Of a stretch of DNA of 32,083 nucleotides, positions 15,617-23,655 are shown piece after piece (within the stretch, counting starts at the first letter, position 1; each line of letters begins with the position of its first letter). Under the pieces are notes generated by a model, which worked only from the letters and a program-made list of their open reading frames with translations, had not been told where the DNA came from and made no database searches. The position numbers were made by a program, and so were the translations under genes. Source of the DNA: Tannerella sp. (lineage in GTDB: Bacteria > Bacteroidota > Bacteroidia > Bacteroidales > Tannerellaceae). The stretch covers positions 1-32,083 of the forward strand of contig JAISUI010000003.1 of the NCBI GenBank assembly GCA_031272155.1, in the 5' to 3' direction.

Positions 15617-16087
15617 ATGAAAAAATATTTCTTATTAGCAGGTTTATTGGTGTTTATGCTTGCGTCGTGTGAAGGACCTGCGGGGCCAATGGGGCCTGCG
15701 GGCGAACCGGGCGAAGGGATGAACTGGAAAATTGTCACCTACGTTGTGCATGAGAGTGACTGGCAATTAATTGGCCAGCCGGATGCGCTTGAGTCGTACT
15801 TTATGTACGAATTTAATGAGAATAGCCTGTCCAATTTCATTTACACCGATGGAAACGTGTTTGGATATCGGATTCTGGACGCCGGGCTGAACAGCGAAGT
15901 GCTGACCCCGCTACCACACGTAGTGCCTCATGGTGAAGTCTTGTCAAATGGCAGCGAATCGCTCTGGACGGAAATCTATTCATTTGATTACATGCCCGGT
16001 TCCATCGCATTCTATGTGCATTATTCGGATTTTATGACAGGGTTGCGCCCGCCGACATGCGATTTCCGGATTGTGATGAATTGGTAA
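15617..16087 (+). CDS. Small lipoprotein with collagen-like Gly-X-Y linker
   Basis: ATG 15617 gives 156 residues starting with a lipoprotein signal MKKYFLLAGLLVFMLASC (lipid Cys 18); the ORF-track start adds 19 residues that overlap the promoter. Directly after the Cys come five Gly-Pro-type triplets (GPAGPMGPAGEPGEG), then a ~120-residue domain rich in aromatic and beta-forming residues (MNWKIVTYVVHESDWQLIG...FDYMPGSIAFYVHYSDFM...CDFRIVMNW). Lipoproteins with a short collagen-like spacer after the lipobox are common in Bacteroidota. The C-terminal domain is of unknown function. It is followed after 10 bp by the RNA methyltransferase gene. Confidence 0.82.
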   Translation: MKKYFLLAGLLVFMLASCEGPAGPMGPAGEPGEGMNWKIVTYVVHESDWQLIGQPDALESYFMYEFNENSLSNFIYTDGNVFGYRILDAGLNSEVLTPLPHVVPHGEVLSNGSESLWTEIYSFDYMPGSIAFYVHYSDFMTGLRPPTCDFRIVMNW

Positions 16088-16097
16088 AACGGACGGG

Positions 16098-17345
16098 ATG
16101 GATGGACGTTATAAAATGATAGCCAAGACATTGTATGGATTAGAAGATGTTTTGGCAGAAGAACTGACGGCATTGAAAGCCGACCACGTAGAGACCGGGC
16201 GCCGAATGGTTTCTTTTGAGGGAGATAATGCGCTGATGTACAGGGCAAATTTGTATTGTCGCACGGCGCTCCGTATCCTGAAACCTATTCTGCACTTCAA
16301 GGCCGATAATGCCGACGCCGTGTACGAAAATGTCAAAAAAATCGAATGGGATACGTATTTTTCTCCTGACCAAACCTTTGCCGTGGAATCAGTCATTTAT
16401 TCCGAACGGTTTCATCACTCCAGATACGTGGCCTATCGCACCAAAGACGCTATCGTGGACTATTTCAACGAAAAATGCGGTTGTCGTCCGGGCGTTCGCG
16501 TCAGTCGTCCGGATATGTATATCCATATTCATATTTCGCACGACGATTGTACGGTGTCGCTGGACAGTTCGGGCGAGAGCCTGCACAAACGCGGCTATCG
16601 GATGGAACAGGTGGAAGCCCCGCTCAACGAGGTGCTGGCGGCGGGGATGATTCTGAAAACGGGTTGGCGGGGCGAATCCGATTTTATTGATCCTATGTGC
16701 GGTTCCGGAACGTTGTTGATTGAAGCTGCCATGATTGCGCTTAATATTCCGCCGGGTATTTACCGTAAAGAATATGCGTTTGAGCACTGGCATGACTTTG
16801 ATTCCGATCTCTTTGATGAAATTTATGACGATGAATCCGGCGAACGGGAATTTAATTATAAATGTTATGGCTCGGATATTTCGCCAACTGCGATTGAAAT
16901 AGCTGCAAAAAATGTACATCGCGCCGGCTTGGACAAATATATTGAACTGAAAACGATGCCATTCCAGCAATATGTGAAAGCGCCGCCGAAAGGCATCTTT
17001 ATGACAAATCCGCCGTATGGTGAACGGATTAAACCTGACGATATATCCGGCTTGTACGGCATGATTGGCGAACGGTTGAAGCATGTTTTCACCGGTTATC
17101 AGGCATGGATTCTTAGCCACAAGGCCGAATGTTTCGATAAAATCGGCCTGCATCATCACCACAGAATTCCGTTAATGAACGGATCATTGAATTGTGAATT
17201 AAGATGTTATGAAATATTTGCCGGGAAGAACAAGGACTACAAAAAAGCCTTGAATGATCATGCCGGCAAACCTCGTTTGAAAAATGCCAATGTGTTACGA
17301 CGAACGCGTGAAAGGAACTCCAAATCGCGCCAAAATGGGAATTAA
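16098..17345 (+). CDS. THUMP-domain class I SAM-dependent RNA methyltransferase (RlmL/TrmN family)
   Basis: The 415-residue protein has an N-terminal ferredoxin-like/THUMP region (about 1-155, AKTLYGLEDVLAEELTAL...YIHIHISHDDCTVSLDSSGESLHKRGYR) and a Rossmann methyltransferase domain with FIDPMCGSGTLLIEAA (SAM binding), YGSDISPTAIEIAAKN and catalytic NPPYGERI. The family makes N2-methylguanosine in rRNA or tRNA; similarity to the N-terminal half of E. coli RlmL suggests 23S rRNA G2445, but tRNA cannot be excluded. The last ~35 residues are very basic (KPRLKNANVLRRTRERNSKSRQNGN), probably an RNA-binding tail. The M28 peptidase gene follows after 20 bp. Confidence 0.92.
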   Translation: MDGRYKMIAKTLYGLEDVLAEELTALKADHVETGRRMVSFEGDNALMYRANLYCRTALRILKPILHFKADNADAVYENVKKIEWDTYFSPDQTFAVESVIYSERFHHSRYVAYRTKDAIVDYFNEKCGCRPGVRVSRPDMYIHIHISHDDCTVSLDSSGESLHKRGYRMEQVEAPLNEVLAAGMILKTGWRGESDFIDPMCGSGTLLIEAAMIALNIPPGIYRKEYAFEHWHDFDSDLFDEIYDDESGEREFNYKCYGSDISPTAIEIAAKNVHRAGLDKYIELKTMPFQQYVKAPPKGIFMTNPPYGERIKPDDISGLYGMIGERLKHVFTGYQAWILSHKAECFDKIGLHHHHRIPLMNGSLNCELRCYEIFAGKNKDYKKALNDHAGKPRLKNANVLRRTRERNSKSRQNGN

Positions 17346-17365
17346 TTTTTATAAAAATAATAGAG

Positions 17366-18967
17366 ATGAAAAAAATCAGTTTTCTTTGTTTGTTTTTCGG
17401 GATAATAATGGCGGTGAATGCGCAGAATCCCGATGAAGAAATTTTCCGGACAAGCATTCAAACGCTTGCTTCCGACGAATTTGGAGGACGCGGACCGCTA
17501 ACGTCCTATGAGACCAAGGCGATAAATTATATCGCCGATCAGTTCAAGAAATTTGGACTTCAGCCTGTTAACGGCGACAGTTATTTCCAGTCCGTACCGT
17601 TGCAGAGCATATCTACGCGCGTCAAAAACAACAGCCTGACGATAAACGGCAAGAAAGGAACGCTCACGTTGCGTAGTTCCGACGATTTCATTATATGGTC
17701 GCAATCGTTGAAGGAAAAGGTAACGCTGGCGGGAGCCGGGTATGTGTTTGTCGGATTCGGCATCTGTGCGCCCGAATACAACTGGAACGATTATGAAGGG
17801 ATAGACGTAAAGGGGAAAATCGTTGTGATCTTAGTTAATGACCCCGGATATTATGACGACGGACTGTTTTGCGGGAAAAACATGACTTATTATGGACGAT
17901 GGACGTACAAATTTGAGGAAGCCACCCGACAGGGCGCTGCCGGTGCATTGGTGATCCATGATACGGCCCCGGCTTCCTACAGCTGGAGTGTGATCCGTAA
18001 TTCGTGGTCAAGCAAAAACCTGAATCTTCGTTCTGAAAAACCACAGATGAGTTTTCAGGGCTGGATTTCGAACGATGCAGCCAAAAGACTGTTTGAAAAA
18101 GCCGGTGTGTCGTACGATGATGCTGTGAATGCCGCTCAAAAAAAAGGCTTTAAGAGTTTCCCAATTGCCGCAAAAAGCACGGTAGAATTGTATAACACCA
18201 TCCAAACAGGCGATACATACAATGTAGCGGGTATTTTGCCGGGCACCGACCTGAAAGACGAATACATCGTATATTCCGCACATTGGGATCATCTTGGCAT
18301 TGGCATTCCTGTTAATAACGACAGTATTTATAACGGTGCGGTGGATAATGCTACCGGTGTAGCGGGGTTGTTTGTTATTGCCAACAAATTTAACTTGCTT
18401 GCCCAGCGTCCGCGTCGGTCTATTATGTTTCTGTCGGTTAGCGTAGAAGAATCGGTATTGTTAGGTTCGGATTATTATTCACAACATCCCTTGGCGCCGC
18501 TGGATAAGACCGTGGTGAATCTCAATATGGATTGTTATGGCCCGTCCGGACGCACACACGACGTGCTGATAAGCGCTGCCGGTGATTCCGAGACCGATCG
18601 CTATGTCATTGAAGCGGCTGCTGCACAGGGGCGTATTGTCAAAGCGGCGCCTCCGTCCACGACCGGACTTTATTACCGTTCCGACCATTTCAGTTTTGCC
18701 AAAGTGGGCGTGCCCGTCATTATTGCTCGCGGCGGAAGTGAAATGCTTGATCCCGTAGCGGAAGAGAAAAAACAGGCGGAGCATCCACCGACGAATACCT
18801 ATCATCAGCCAAGTGACGAATACCAGGACTGGTGGGATTTTTCGGGCACATTGGATGATATCTATCTTTTCTATGGCATTGGCCTTCGATTAGCAAACGA
18901 AAGTTATTTCCCCCGCTGGAAGGATGGCATTGTTTATAAGGCGATTCGGGAAGGGAAAACAAAGTAA
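17366..18967 (+). CDS. Secreted M28 family zinc peptidase with PA domain
   Basis: A Sec signal peptide (MKKISFLCLFFGIIMAVNAQ) begins the 533-residue product. A protease-associated (PA) insert spans about 110-260 (GYVFVGFGICAPEYNWNDYEGIDVKGKIVVILVNDPG...GAAGALVIHD). The M28 catalytic domain shows H306-W-D308, bridging D327 in GAVDNATG, E361-E362 in SVEES, D389 in LNMDCYG and H441 in YYRSDHFSF, a complete di-zinc aminopeptidase set. Such enzymes release N-terminal residues from peptides in the periplasm or outside the cell. It sits 20 bp after the methyltransferase gene and ends at a strong terminator. Confidence 0.95.
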   Translation: MKKISFLCLFFGIIMAVNAQNPDEEIFRTSIQTLASDEFGGRGPLTSYETKAINYIADQFKKFGLQPVNGDSYFQSVPLQSISTRVKNNSLTINGKKGTLTLRSSDDFIIWSQSLKEKVTLAGAGYVFVGFGICAPEYNWNDYEGIDVKGKIVVILVNDPGYYDDGLFCGKNMTYYGRWTYKFEEATRQGAAGALVIHDTAPASYSWSVIRNSWSSKNLNLRSEKPQMSFQGWISNDAAKRLFEKAGVSYDDAVNAAQKKGFKSFPIAAKSTVELYNTIQTGDTYNVAGILPGTDLKDEYIVYSAHWDHLGIGIPVNNDSIYNGAVDNATGVAGLFVIANKFNLLAQRPRRSIMFLSVSVEESVLLGSDYYSQHPLAPLDKTVVNLNMDCYGPSGRTHDVLISAAGDSETDRYVIEAAAAQGRIVKAAPPSTTGLYYRSDHFSFAKVGVPVIIARGGSEMLDPVAEEKKQAEHPPTNTYHQPSDEYQDWWDFSGTLDDIYLFYGIGLRLANESYFPRWKDGIVYKAIREGKTK

Positions 18968-18988
18968 AGTGCAATGGAACTAAAAATC

Positions 18989-19026
18989 AAGGGGTTGCCT
19001 GAACTTTTTCAGGCAATCCCTTTTCA
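18989..19026. terminator. Hairpin terminator after the M28 gene, probably bidirectional
   Basis: AAGGGGTTGCCTGA / TCAGGCAATCCCTT forms a 14-bp stem with one G-U pair, followed by TTTTC. On the minus strand it ends GATTTTTAG, so it can also end the small membrane-protein operon. Confidence 0.85.
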
Positions 19027-19043
19027 CATCCGTCTATGCGGAA

Positions 19044-19226
19044 TTATTGCCGGCGCGCCGCCCAAATGCGGCACACGATCGTTATCACCAAAATGACGCT
19101 GACAATTACTATCACGATTGTCTTTTTGGCCGCATCATCAAATTCCGACACGCTGAGCAGTAACAGAGCAGTGGCCGACAGCAACATCAGCGATTCGGCC
19201 AGATCTTTATTTATTTTTACTTTCAT
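19044..19226 (-). CDS. Small membrane protein, two helices (60 aa)
   Basis: The product is MKVKINKDLAESLMLLSATALLLLSVSEF followed by a short acidic turn and a second helix TIVIVIVSVILVITIVCRIW with a basic end AARRQ. Two hydrophobic segments with a positively charged terminus make a hairpin membrane protein likely. It starts 7 bp after the stop of another small membrane-protein gene, so the two are probably co-expressed. I do not recognise a family. The alternative plus-strand ORF in this stretch is a shadow. Confidence 0.7.
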   Translation of the reverse strand: MKVKINKDLAESLMLLSATALLLLSVSEFDDAAKKTIVIVIVSVILVITIVCRIWAARRQ

Positions 19227-19233
19227 CGTTTCC

Positions 19234-19431
19234 TTATTTTATATTATCGGTATTTTCGGGATCGTTAAACGATATGAATACGCCGAATAACCCGCCTAAC
19301 AAACAAACCATTACAATGGCCAGTTTCAGGTATTCGTTCGGAATAATCGTACTGCAGGCCAATACGCACCCGATAATAATAAACAGGATGCACAAACTAT
19401 TTTTCAATTTATTTTTCTGTTTGATATTCAT
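19234..19431 (-). CDS. Small membrane protein, two helices (65 aa)
   Basis: The chosen ATG (19429-19431) gives MNIKQKNKLKNSLCILFIIIGCVLACSTIIPNEYLKLAIVMVCLLGGLFGVFISFNDPENTDNIK; the ORF-track start adds 28 polar, unconvincing residues. A basic N-terminus, two hydrophobic helices and an acidic C-tail define the topology. The sequence IGCVLAC could be read as a lipobox, but the second helix and the preceding polar N-terminus make a simple membrane protein more likely. It is the first gene of a two-gene operon. No known family was recognised; immunity-like, regulatory or structural small proteins are all possible. Confidence 0.65.
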   Translation of the reverse strand: MNIKQKNKLKNSLCILFIIIGCVLACSTIIPNEYLKLAIVMVCLLGGLFGVFISFNDPENTDNIK

Positions 19432-19506
19432 CTTATTTCGTTTTAAGTTATTAAAAATAATGGATGTACGCATATTGCGCACGGACTGTGTCCGGCAAGT
19501 CATTAC

Positions 19507-19538
19507 TGCCGTCACAATTCACAAATAAAATGACGGCA
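19507..19538. repeat. Inverted repeat upstream of the small membrane-protein operon
   Basis: TGCCGTCA and TGACGGCA are perfect 8-bp arms separated by 16 AT-rich bases. It could form a hairpin or bind a dimeric regulator. Confidence 0.6.
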
Positions 19539-19583
19539 TCAGAACTTTGGACAGTCTGAAATCAGGGACTAAACATATTCCAA

Positions 19584-19616
19584 ACAATTGTATTTCAATG
19601 CATAACAATTGTTATG
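19584..19616. promoter_or_regulatory. Paired palindromes, possible operator
   Basis: The 8-bp palindrome ACAATTGT occurs twice (19584-19591, 19605-19612), with centres 21 bp apart, about two helical turns. The second copy extends to a perfect 16-bp palindrome CATAACAATTGTTATG (19601-19616). The spacer 19432-19636 holds no gene that I can support. Confidence 0.5.
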
Positions 19617-19636
19617 TCCCAAATCATAATCGGGAT

Positions 19637-20077
19637 TCAAATAAGAAGTTTCCGCAAAGTGTAGATATAATACCCCCTGCGGCAAAGCAGTGTAAAATAA
19701 TTGGTGATTAGATGATCCGATACGGTTTCGGATATTTTTCGGAGTTGTTCTTCCTTTTTTCGGCGGAACTGTTGGTGTTCTCTTTCGCAGTTGCGCAGGA
19801 TTCGTACATTGACGATACTGTGTACAAGTTGAATGGTGCGTCGCGGGATGATACTGGAATGATGTTTCAGTTCGTTGCTCAACACTTCTATCCGGTGGGC
19901 GATGCCGGTTACGTCTTTTTGGGCGGTCAGCATGGCATCGTTTTTGGTTTCGGAAGCGGCAGAAGGATTCCCTTCCGATCGCCAGGCGTATTCGCCGACT
20001 TTCGGAATATGCATTGTCTCAGCTTCCGCGACGGTGAAGCACGAGAGCAGGGCTACTACTATGAAAAAATACTTCAT
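19637..20077 (-). CDS. Small exported protein of unknown function (146 aa)
   Basis: A Sec signal peptide (MKYFFIVVALLSCFTVAEAE) starts the protein. The mature part is charged and helical, with a possible coiled coil around RILRNCEREHQQFRRKKEEQLRKISETV. No family was recognised. A nearly equal-length plus-strand ORF (19712-20107) overlaps it, but the minus strand has a consensus promoter at the right distance (20099-20129) and a standard signal sequence, so I prefer it. The last ~25 residues (ITNYFTLLCRRGYYIYTLRKLLI) look unlike the rest and may be non-native read-through after a lost stop. Confidence 0.6.
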   Translation of the reverse strand: MKYFFIVVALLSCFTVAEAETMHIPKVGEYAWRSEGNPSAASETKNDAMLTAQKDVTGIAHRIEVLSNELKHHSSIIPRRTIQLVHSIVNVRILRNCEREHQQFRRKKEEQLRKISETVSDHLITNYFTLLCRRGYYIYTLRKLLI

Positions 20078-20098
20078 CTATTCGTTATAAAACGGTTG

Positions 20099-20129
20099 CA
20101 AAACTAATTATTATTTCTCAAATAACAAA
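20099..20129 (-). promoter_or_regulatory. Promoter of the 146-aa exported protein gene
   Basis: Minus strand: TTTG (20126-20129), 19-bp spacer, TAGTTTTG (20099-20106), a full match to the Bacteroidota consensus 21 bp before the ATG. Confidence 0.65.
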
Positions 20130-20178
20130 ATGCACAAAATTTTTTTTGAAAAAGAAACGCTGTTTGCTAAGAAAAGTA

Positions 20179-20186
20179 TATATTTG
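20179..20186 (+). promoter_or_regulatory. -7 box of the symporter-aldolase operon
   Basis: TATATTTG matches TAnnTTTG exactly, 30 bp before the ATG at 20217; no TTTG at the normal spacing was found. Confidence 0.5.
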
Positions 20187-20216
20187 CAGCAATTCTTACA
20201 AACCTGTTAAAACGAT

Positions 20217-22031
20217 ATGAATCATTTTACGCTAATAGACTGGATAGTCTTTGTTATTTATGCGCTTATTGTCATGGCATTAGGACTGTGGGTTTCGCGC
20301 ACAAAAAAGGGTGCAGAAAAAACTACATCCGATTATTTTTTAGCCGGACGTTCGTTGCCCTGGTGGGCAATCGGCGCATCGCTTATTGCAGCCAATATTT
20401 CCGCCGAGCATTTTATTGCGATGTCCGGCTCCGGTTATGCGATAGGTCTGGCAGTGGCCTGTTACGAATGGGTGGCGGCAGCCGTATTGCTTATTGTTGC
20501 CAAATTTTTCCTGCCCGTATTTCTGAGAACCGGCATTTATACGATGCCTCAGTTTTTGAATCAACGCTATAACCGTCCGGTCAGCACGAGTTTGTCGGTA
20601 TTCTGGCTGTTGATGTACGTGTTTGTTAATCTTACTTCCGTCAGTTATTTAGGAGCGTTGGCGCTGGAAAAGGTGTTGGGCATCCCGTTGCTTTACGGGA
20701 TCATAGGATTATCCCTGTTCTCGGCGCTCTATTCCCTGTATGGCGGATTAAAGGCCGTGGCATGGACGGACGTGATACAGGTTGTCTTTTTGATAGGCGG
20801 CGGTTTGGTGACGACACTCCTTGCATTGAATGCGGTAGGACATGGCGCCGGCATACTGGCCGGTTTCCAGACGCTTGTTGGACAAGCGCCGGAGCGTTTC
20901 CACATGATAATTGAGAAAGGTCTGTTTTTCGTTCCCGACGGGACGGAGGGCGCTGTGAAGGATGCGTTTCTGGACCTACCGGGGGTAGCCGTTATTCTCG
21001 GCTCAATGTGGCTGACCAATATTTGTTTTTGGGGATTTAACCAGTATATTATACAGCGCGGACTGGCAGCCAAAAGTACAAAGGAAGCGCAGTACGGACT
21101 GGCGTTCGCCGGATTTCTAAAGCTGTTAGTTCCATTGTTGGTGGTTATTCCCGGCATTTGCGCCTATGTACTGCGGGCTGACATTACTAAATCGGACGAG
21201 GCCTATCCCTGGCTGTTAAACAACATTGTGCCGGCGGGAATCACCGGTTTGGCGTTCGCCGCACTGGTAGCAGCTGTGGTTTCTTCGCTAAGTTCTATTA
21301 TCAACAGCGCTTCAACGATATTTACGATGGATATTTATAAGGTCTATATCAAACCCGACGCCGGGGATAAACAATTGGTAAAAGTAGGGCGAATCGTAGC
21401 GTTCGTTTCGTTGCTTATTGCAACGCTGATTGCGCCAAGATTTGCTTCCTTGGATCAGGTTTATCCTATTATACAGGAATATACCGGTTTTATCTATCCG
21501 GGCGTGTTCCTGATTTTCTTCCTTGGCATGTTTTGGAAACAAGCCACTTCCAAGGCGGCTTTGTGGACGGCGATTCTGACCTTGCCGGTAGCGGTTTTAT
21601 TCAAGTTTTTTGTGCCTGACATGCCGTTTATCGTACGCATTGGATATGTGTTTATTATCCTGTCGGTTGTGTTTGTCGGGCTGAGTCTTGCCGGCAGAAA
21701 AGGCCGGATTGCGTCTCCCGAAGAAAGTGCGGAAAAGAAACGGAACCATATTCGCAACGGTGCACTGATCATTGCCATTGCTGCATGTATCGGTCTTTTC
21801 GCGATGTTCTTCCTCCAGCGTTATGCTACCTTTGCATTGGATTCGGTTTATACGTTGGTGGTTGCATTTATTTTGCTGGGGATCGTGCTGGTCACCGATG
21901 CCAAATATACCAAAATGGATCAAAAGGCGCTTGTCTTTGAAACGGGTCTGTTTAAGACAACGTTGCCGTTTAATATTATAGCTATCGGCATTTTTGGCAT
22001 GCTTACATTTTTATATTGTTATTTCTGGTAA
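20217..22031 (+). CDS. Sodium/solute symporter, SSS (SLC5) family, probable sugar transporter
   Basis: The 604-residue protein has about 14-15 hydrophobic helices and classic SSS signatures: DYFLAGRSLPWWAIGASLIAANISAEHFIAMSGSGYAIG near the N-terminus, YSLYGGLKAVAWTDVIQVVFLIGG in the middle, and GLAFAALVAAVVSSLSSIINSASTIFTMDIYK for sodium binding. Length and the first-helix motif fit the SGLT-like sodium/glucose (or galactose) branch. It would import a sugar across the inner membrane using the sodium gradient. The class II aldolase gene begins 5 bp after its stop, implying a coupled operon for uptake and glycolytic breakdown; GalM lies 1.6 kb further on. Substrate is inferred from context only. 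Confidence 0.92.
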   Translation: MNHFTLIDWIVFVIYALIVMALGLWVSRTKKGAEKTTSDYFLAGRSLPWWAIGASLIAANISAEHFIAMSGSGYAIGLAVACYEWVAAAVLLIVAKFFLPVFLRTGIYTMPQFLNQRYNRPVSTSLSVFWLLMYVFVNLTSVSYLGALALEKVLGIPLLYGIIGLSLFSALYSLYGGLKAVAWTDVIQVVFLIGGGLVTTLLALNAVGHGAGILAGFQTLVGQAPERFHMIIEKGLFFVPDGTEGAVKDAFLDLPGVAVILGSMWLTNICFWGFNQYIIQRGLAAKSTKEAQYGLAFAGFLKLLVPLLVVIPGICAYVLRADITKSDEAYPWLLNNIVPAGITGLAFAALVAAVVSSLSSIINSASTIFTMDIYKVYIKPDAGDKQLVKVGRIVAFVSLLIATLIAPRFASLDQVYPIIQEYTGFIYPGVFLIFFLGMFWKQATSKAALWTAILTLPVAVLFKFFVPDMPFIVRIGYVFIILSVVFVGLSLAGRKGRIASPEESAEKKRNHIRNGALIIAIAACIGLFAMFFLQRYATFALDSVYTLVVAFILLGIVLVTDAKYTKMDQKALVFETGLFKTTLPFNIIAIGIFGMLTFLYCYFW

Positions 22032-22036
22032 ACACG

Positions 22037-22957
22037 ATGCGCGTACACGAAAAGAAATTATTATCACAGGCTTACGGTCATTATGGGATCGGAGCGTTTA
22101 ATGTATTCAATGCGGAACAGGTGCTGGGTGTATTTCGAGGGGCGCAAAAGGCCGGTTATCCGGTTATTGTCCAGATCACGCCCGTAGCGCGGAACTATAT
22201 CCATCCTGAATTGCTGGAAGGGATGATTGCCGGCGCCGCTCAACATTTTCCGGACGTTACGTTCAGCGTCCATCTTGATCACGGCAACGAGCAGCATTGC
22301 CTGCAGGCCATTGAAGAGGGCAATTATTCATCGGTGATGATTGATGCATCGCACGAATCTTTTGAAGAGAATGTGCGTATTACGAAAAAAATCGTTGATC
22401 AGGCCCATTCCAAAGGCATTTGGGTAGAAGCGGAACTCGGCGTTCTGAGCGGTGTAGAAGACCATTTGAAAGTGGACGATGATAAAGCGCTTTATACAGA
22501 TCCGGCTCAGGTAGAGCGATTTATTGCGCTGACCGGTTGTGACAGTTTGGCTGTAGCAATCGGGACGAGCCATGGCGCCTATAAATTTTCCGGCGGACGC
22601 GGTTTGCGGTTGGATATATTGGCGGCTATCCGTAATCGTCTTGCGGCAGGTTATCCCATCGTTTTACATGGCGCTTCCGCTGTGCCGACAGACGAAATTG
22701 TCCGCATTAACCAGGCCGGAGGACAATTGAAAAGCGATGCCAAAGGCACGGATGAAACAGAATTGCAGCAAGCTATCCGTCTGGGCGTCTGCAAAATTAA
22801 CATTGCAACAGACATGCGTTTGATATGGACGCGGGTGGTACGCGAATTTTTTCGCGACCATCCCGACCAGTTCGATCCGGTTATCTCCGGGAAGATCTAT
22901 ATGGAAGCCTTGGAAATGTTCGTGGCAGAAAAATGCAAAATGTTGGCAATGAGTTAG
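22037..22957 (+). CDS. fba: Class II fructose/tagatose-bisphosphate aldolase
   Basis: I chose the ATG at 22037 (MRVHEKKLLSQAYGHYGIGAFNVFN, 306 residues), since the ORF-track start lies inside the upstream symporter gene. Zinc and catalytic motifs are visible: FSVHLDHGN (catalytic Asp and zinc His), VEAELGVLSGVED, AVAIGTSHGAYKF (zinc His), IVLHGASAVP (zinc His) and KINIATDMR for phosphate binding. The enzyme cleaves fructose-1,6-bisphosphate (or tagatose-1,6-bisphosphate) to DHAP and glyceraldehyde-3-phosphate in the cytoplasm. Tight linkage with the symporter could mean a dedicated sugar pathway or simply a glycolytic gene. Confidence 0.94.
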   Translation: MRVHEKKLLSQAYGHYGIGAFNVFNAEQVLGVFRGAQKAGYPVIVQITPVARNYIHPELLEGMIAGAAQHFPDVTFSVHLDHGNEQHCLQAIEEGNYSSVMIDASHESFEENVRITKKIVDQAHSKGIWVEAELGVLSGVEDHLKVDDDKALYTDPAQVERFIALTGCDSLAVAIGTSHGAYKFSGGRGLRLDILAAIRNRLAAGYPIVLHGASAVPTDEIVRINQAGGQLKSDAKGTDETELQQAIRLGVCKINIATDMRLIWTRVVREFFRDHPDQFDPVISGKIYMEALEMFVAEKCKMLAMS

Positions 22958-23032
22958 AAATAAATCCGTAACGAATATTGCCGTCAGACGCTTGCTAAAT
23001 AAGGGAATAATGACCCAAACGGAAGGCGTCGG

Positions 23033-23488
23033 CTATTGCTTTTTCAGCAGAAAACTGTTGATCGTTTCAACAATTGTTTCTTTCGGATAGGCGCCCAGCA
23101 GATACTGAGGCCGACCTTCTTTCGGGACAAAAAGAATCATGGGAATACTGCTCACGCCAAAATGCGCGGCCAATTCCTTTTCCTTATCCACATCTATCTT
23201 GTAAATAAGGATGTCCGTTTTATACTCGGTTGCCAATTCCTTCATGATCGGCGCTATCCGTCGGCATGGGCCGCACCAGTCGGCATAAAAATCAATGATG
23301 CAAGGCTTTTCTCCTTCATATACCCATTCGGAAGTGTTCTTCTCGTAGTTATATACTTTCTCCAGGAAATCGGCTTTGTTTATGACGATCACGTCTCCTT
23401 TCGCCTCGTCGCTTTCCTGCTGCGCCCTGACACCATTTGCCGTGAATAGAACGACAAGCATTACAACGAAATATCTTAAACTTTTCAT
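23033..23488 (-). CDS. Exported thioredoxin-family protein
   Basis: The 151-residue protein has a Sec signal peptide (MKSLRYFVVMLVVLFTANGVRAQQ) and a full thioredoxin fold with the WCGPC active site (in FYADWCGPCRRIAPIMKEL) and the cis-proline loop VSSIPM. A short acidic linker (ESDEAKGD) separates signal and domain. It should act in the periplasm as a thiol-disulfide reductase or oxidase; partner proteins are unknown. It lies alone on the minus strand between fba and galM, with its own promoter. Confidence 0.93.
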   Translation of the reverse strand: MKSLRYFVVMLVVLFTANGVRAQQESDEAKGDVIVINKADFLEKVYNYEKNTSEWVYEGEKPCIIDFYADWCGPCRRIAPIMKELATEYKTDILIYKIDVDKEKELAAHFGVSSIPMILFVPKEGRPQYLLGAYPKETIVETINSFLLKKQ

Positions 23489-23534
23489 ACGCTATATTTA
23501 TGGCGGTTATTGATAATCAACAGTAAAATCCGTG

Positions 23535-23567
23535 CAAAGATAGGAAAAAAGAAAATATCCGTCCAAA
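23535..23567 (-). promoter_or_regulatory. Promoter of the exported thioredoxin gene
   Basis: Minus strand: TTTG (23564-23567), 21-bp spacer, TATCTTTG (23535-23542), an exact -7 match. Confidence 0.6.
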
Positions 23568-23614
23568 TACACACAATATTTTTTTTATTTTTTCCATCGA
23601 ATCAATTTTTTGAT

Positions 23615-23622
23615 TACTTTTG
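23615..23622 (+). promoter_or_regulatory. -7 box of galM
   Basis: TACTTTTG matches TAnnTTTG, 33 bp before the ATG; the -33 position holds only TTTC (23591-23594). Confidence 0.45.
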
Positions 23623-23655
23623 TCCTCTAATATTTAATTTATAAAACAAAGAAAG

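Noticed and set aside
16389-17162. 257-aa minus-strand ORF
   Set aside because: Entirely inside the THUMP methyltransferase gene, which shows all family motifs; it is an antisense shadow.
19712-20107. Plus-strand ORF of 131 aa with a hydrophobic N-terminus
   Set aside because: It overlaps the minus-strand 146-aa gene that has a standard signal peptide and a consensus promoter; the plus ORF has neither a -7 box nor a better start.
22958-23032. Possible terminator between fba and the thioredoxin gene
   Set aside because: GACGC/GCGTC and GCC/GGC can pair, but with a bulge and a long loop and no clear U-tract.
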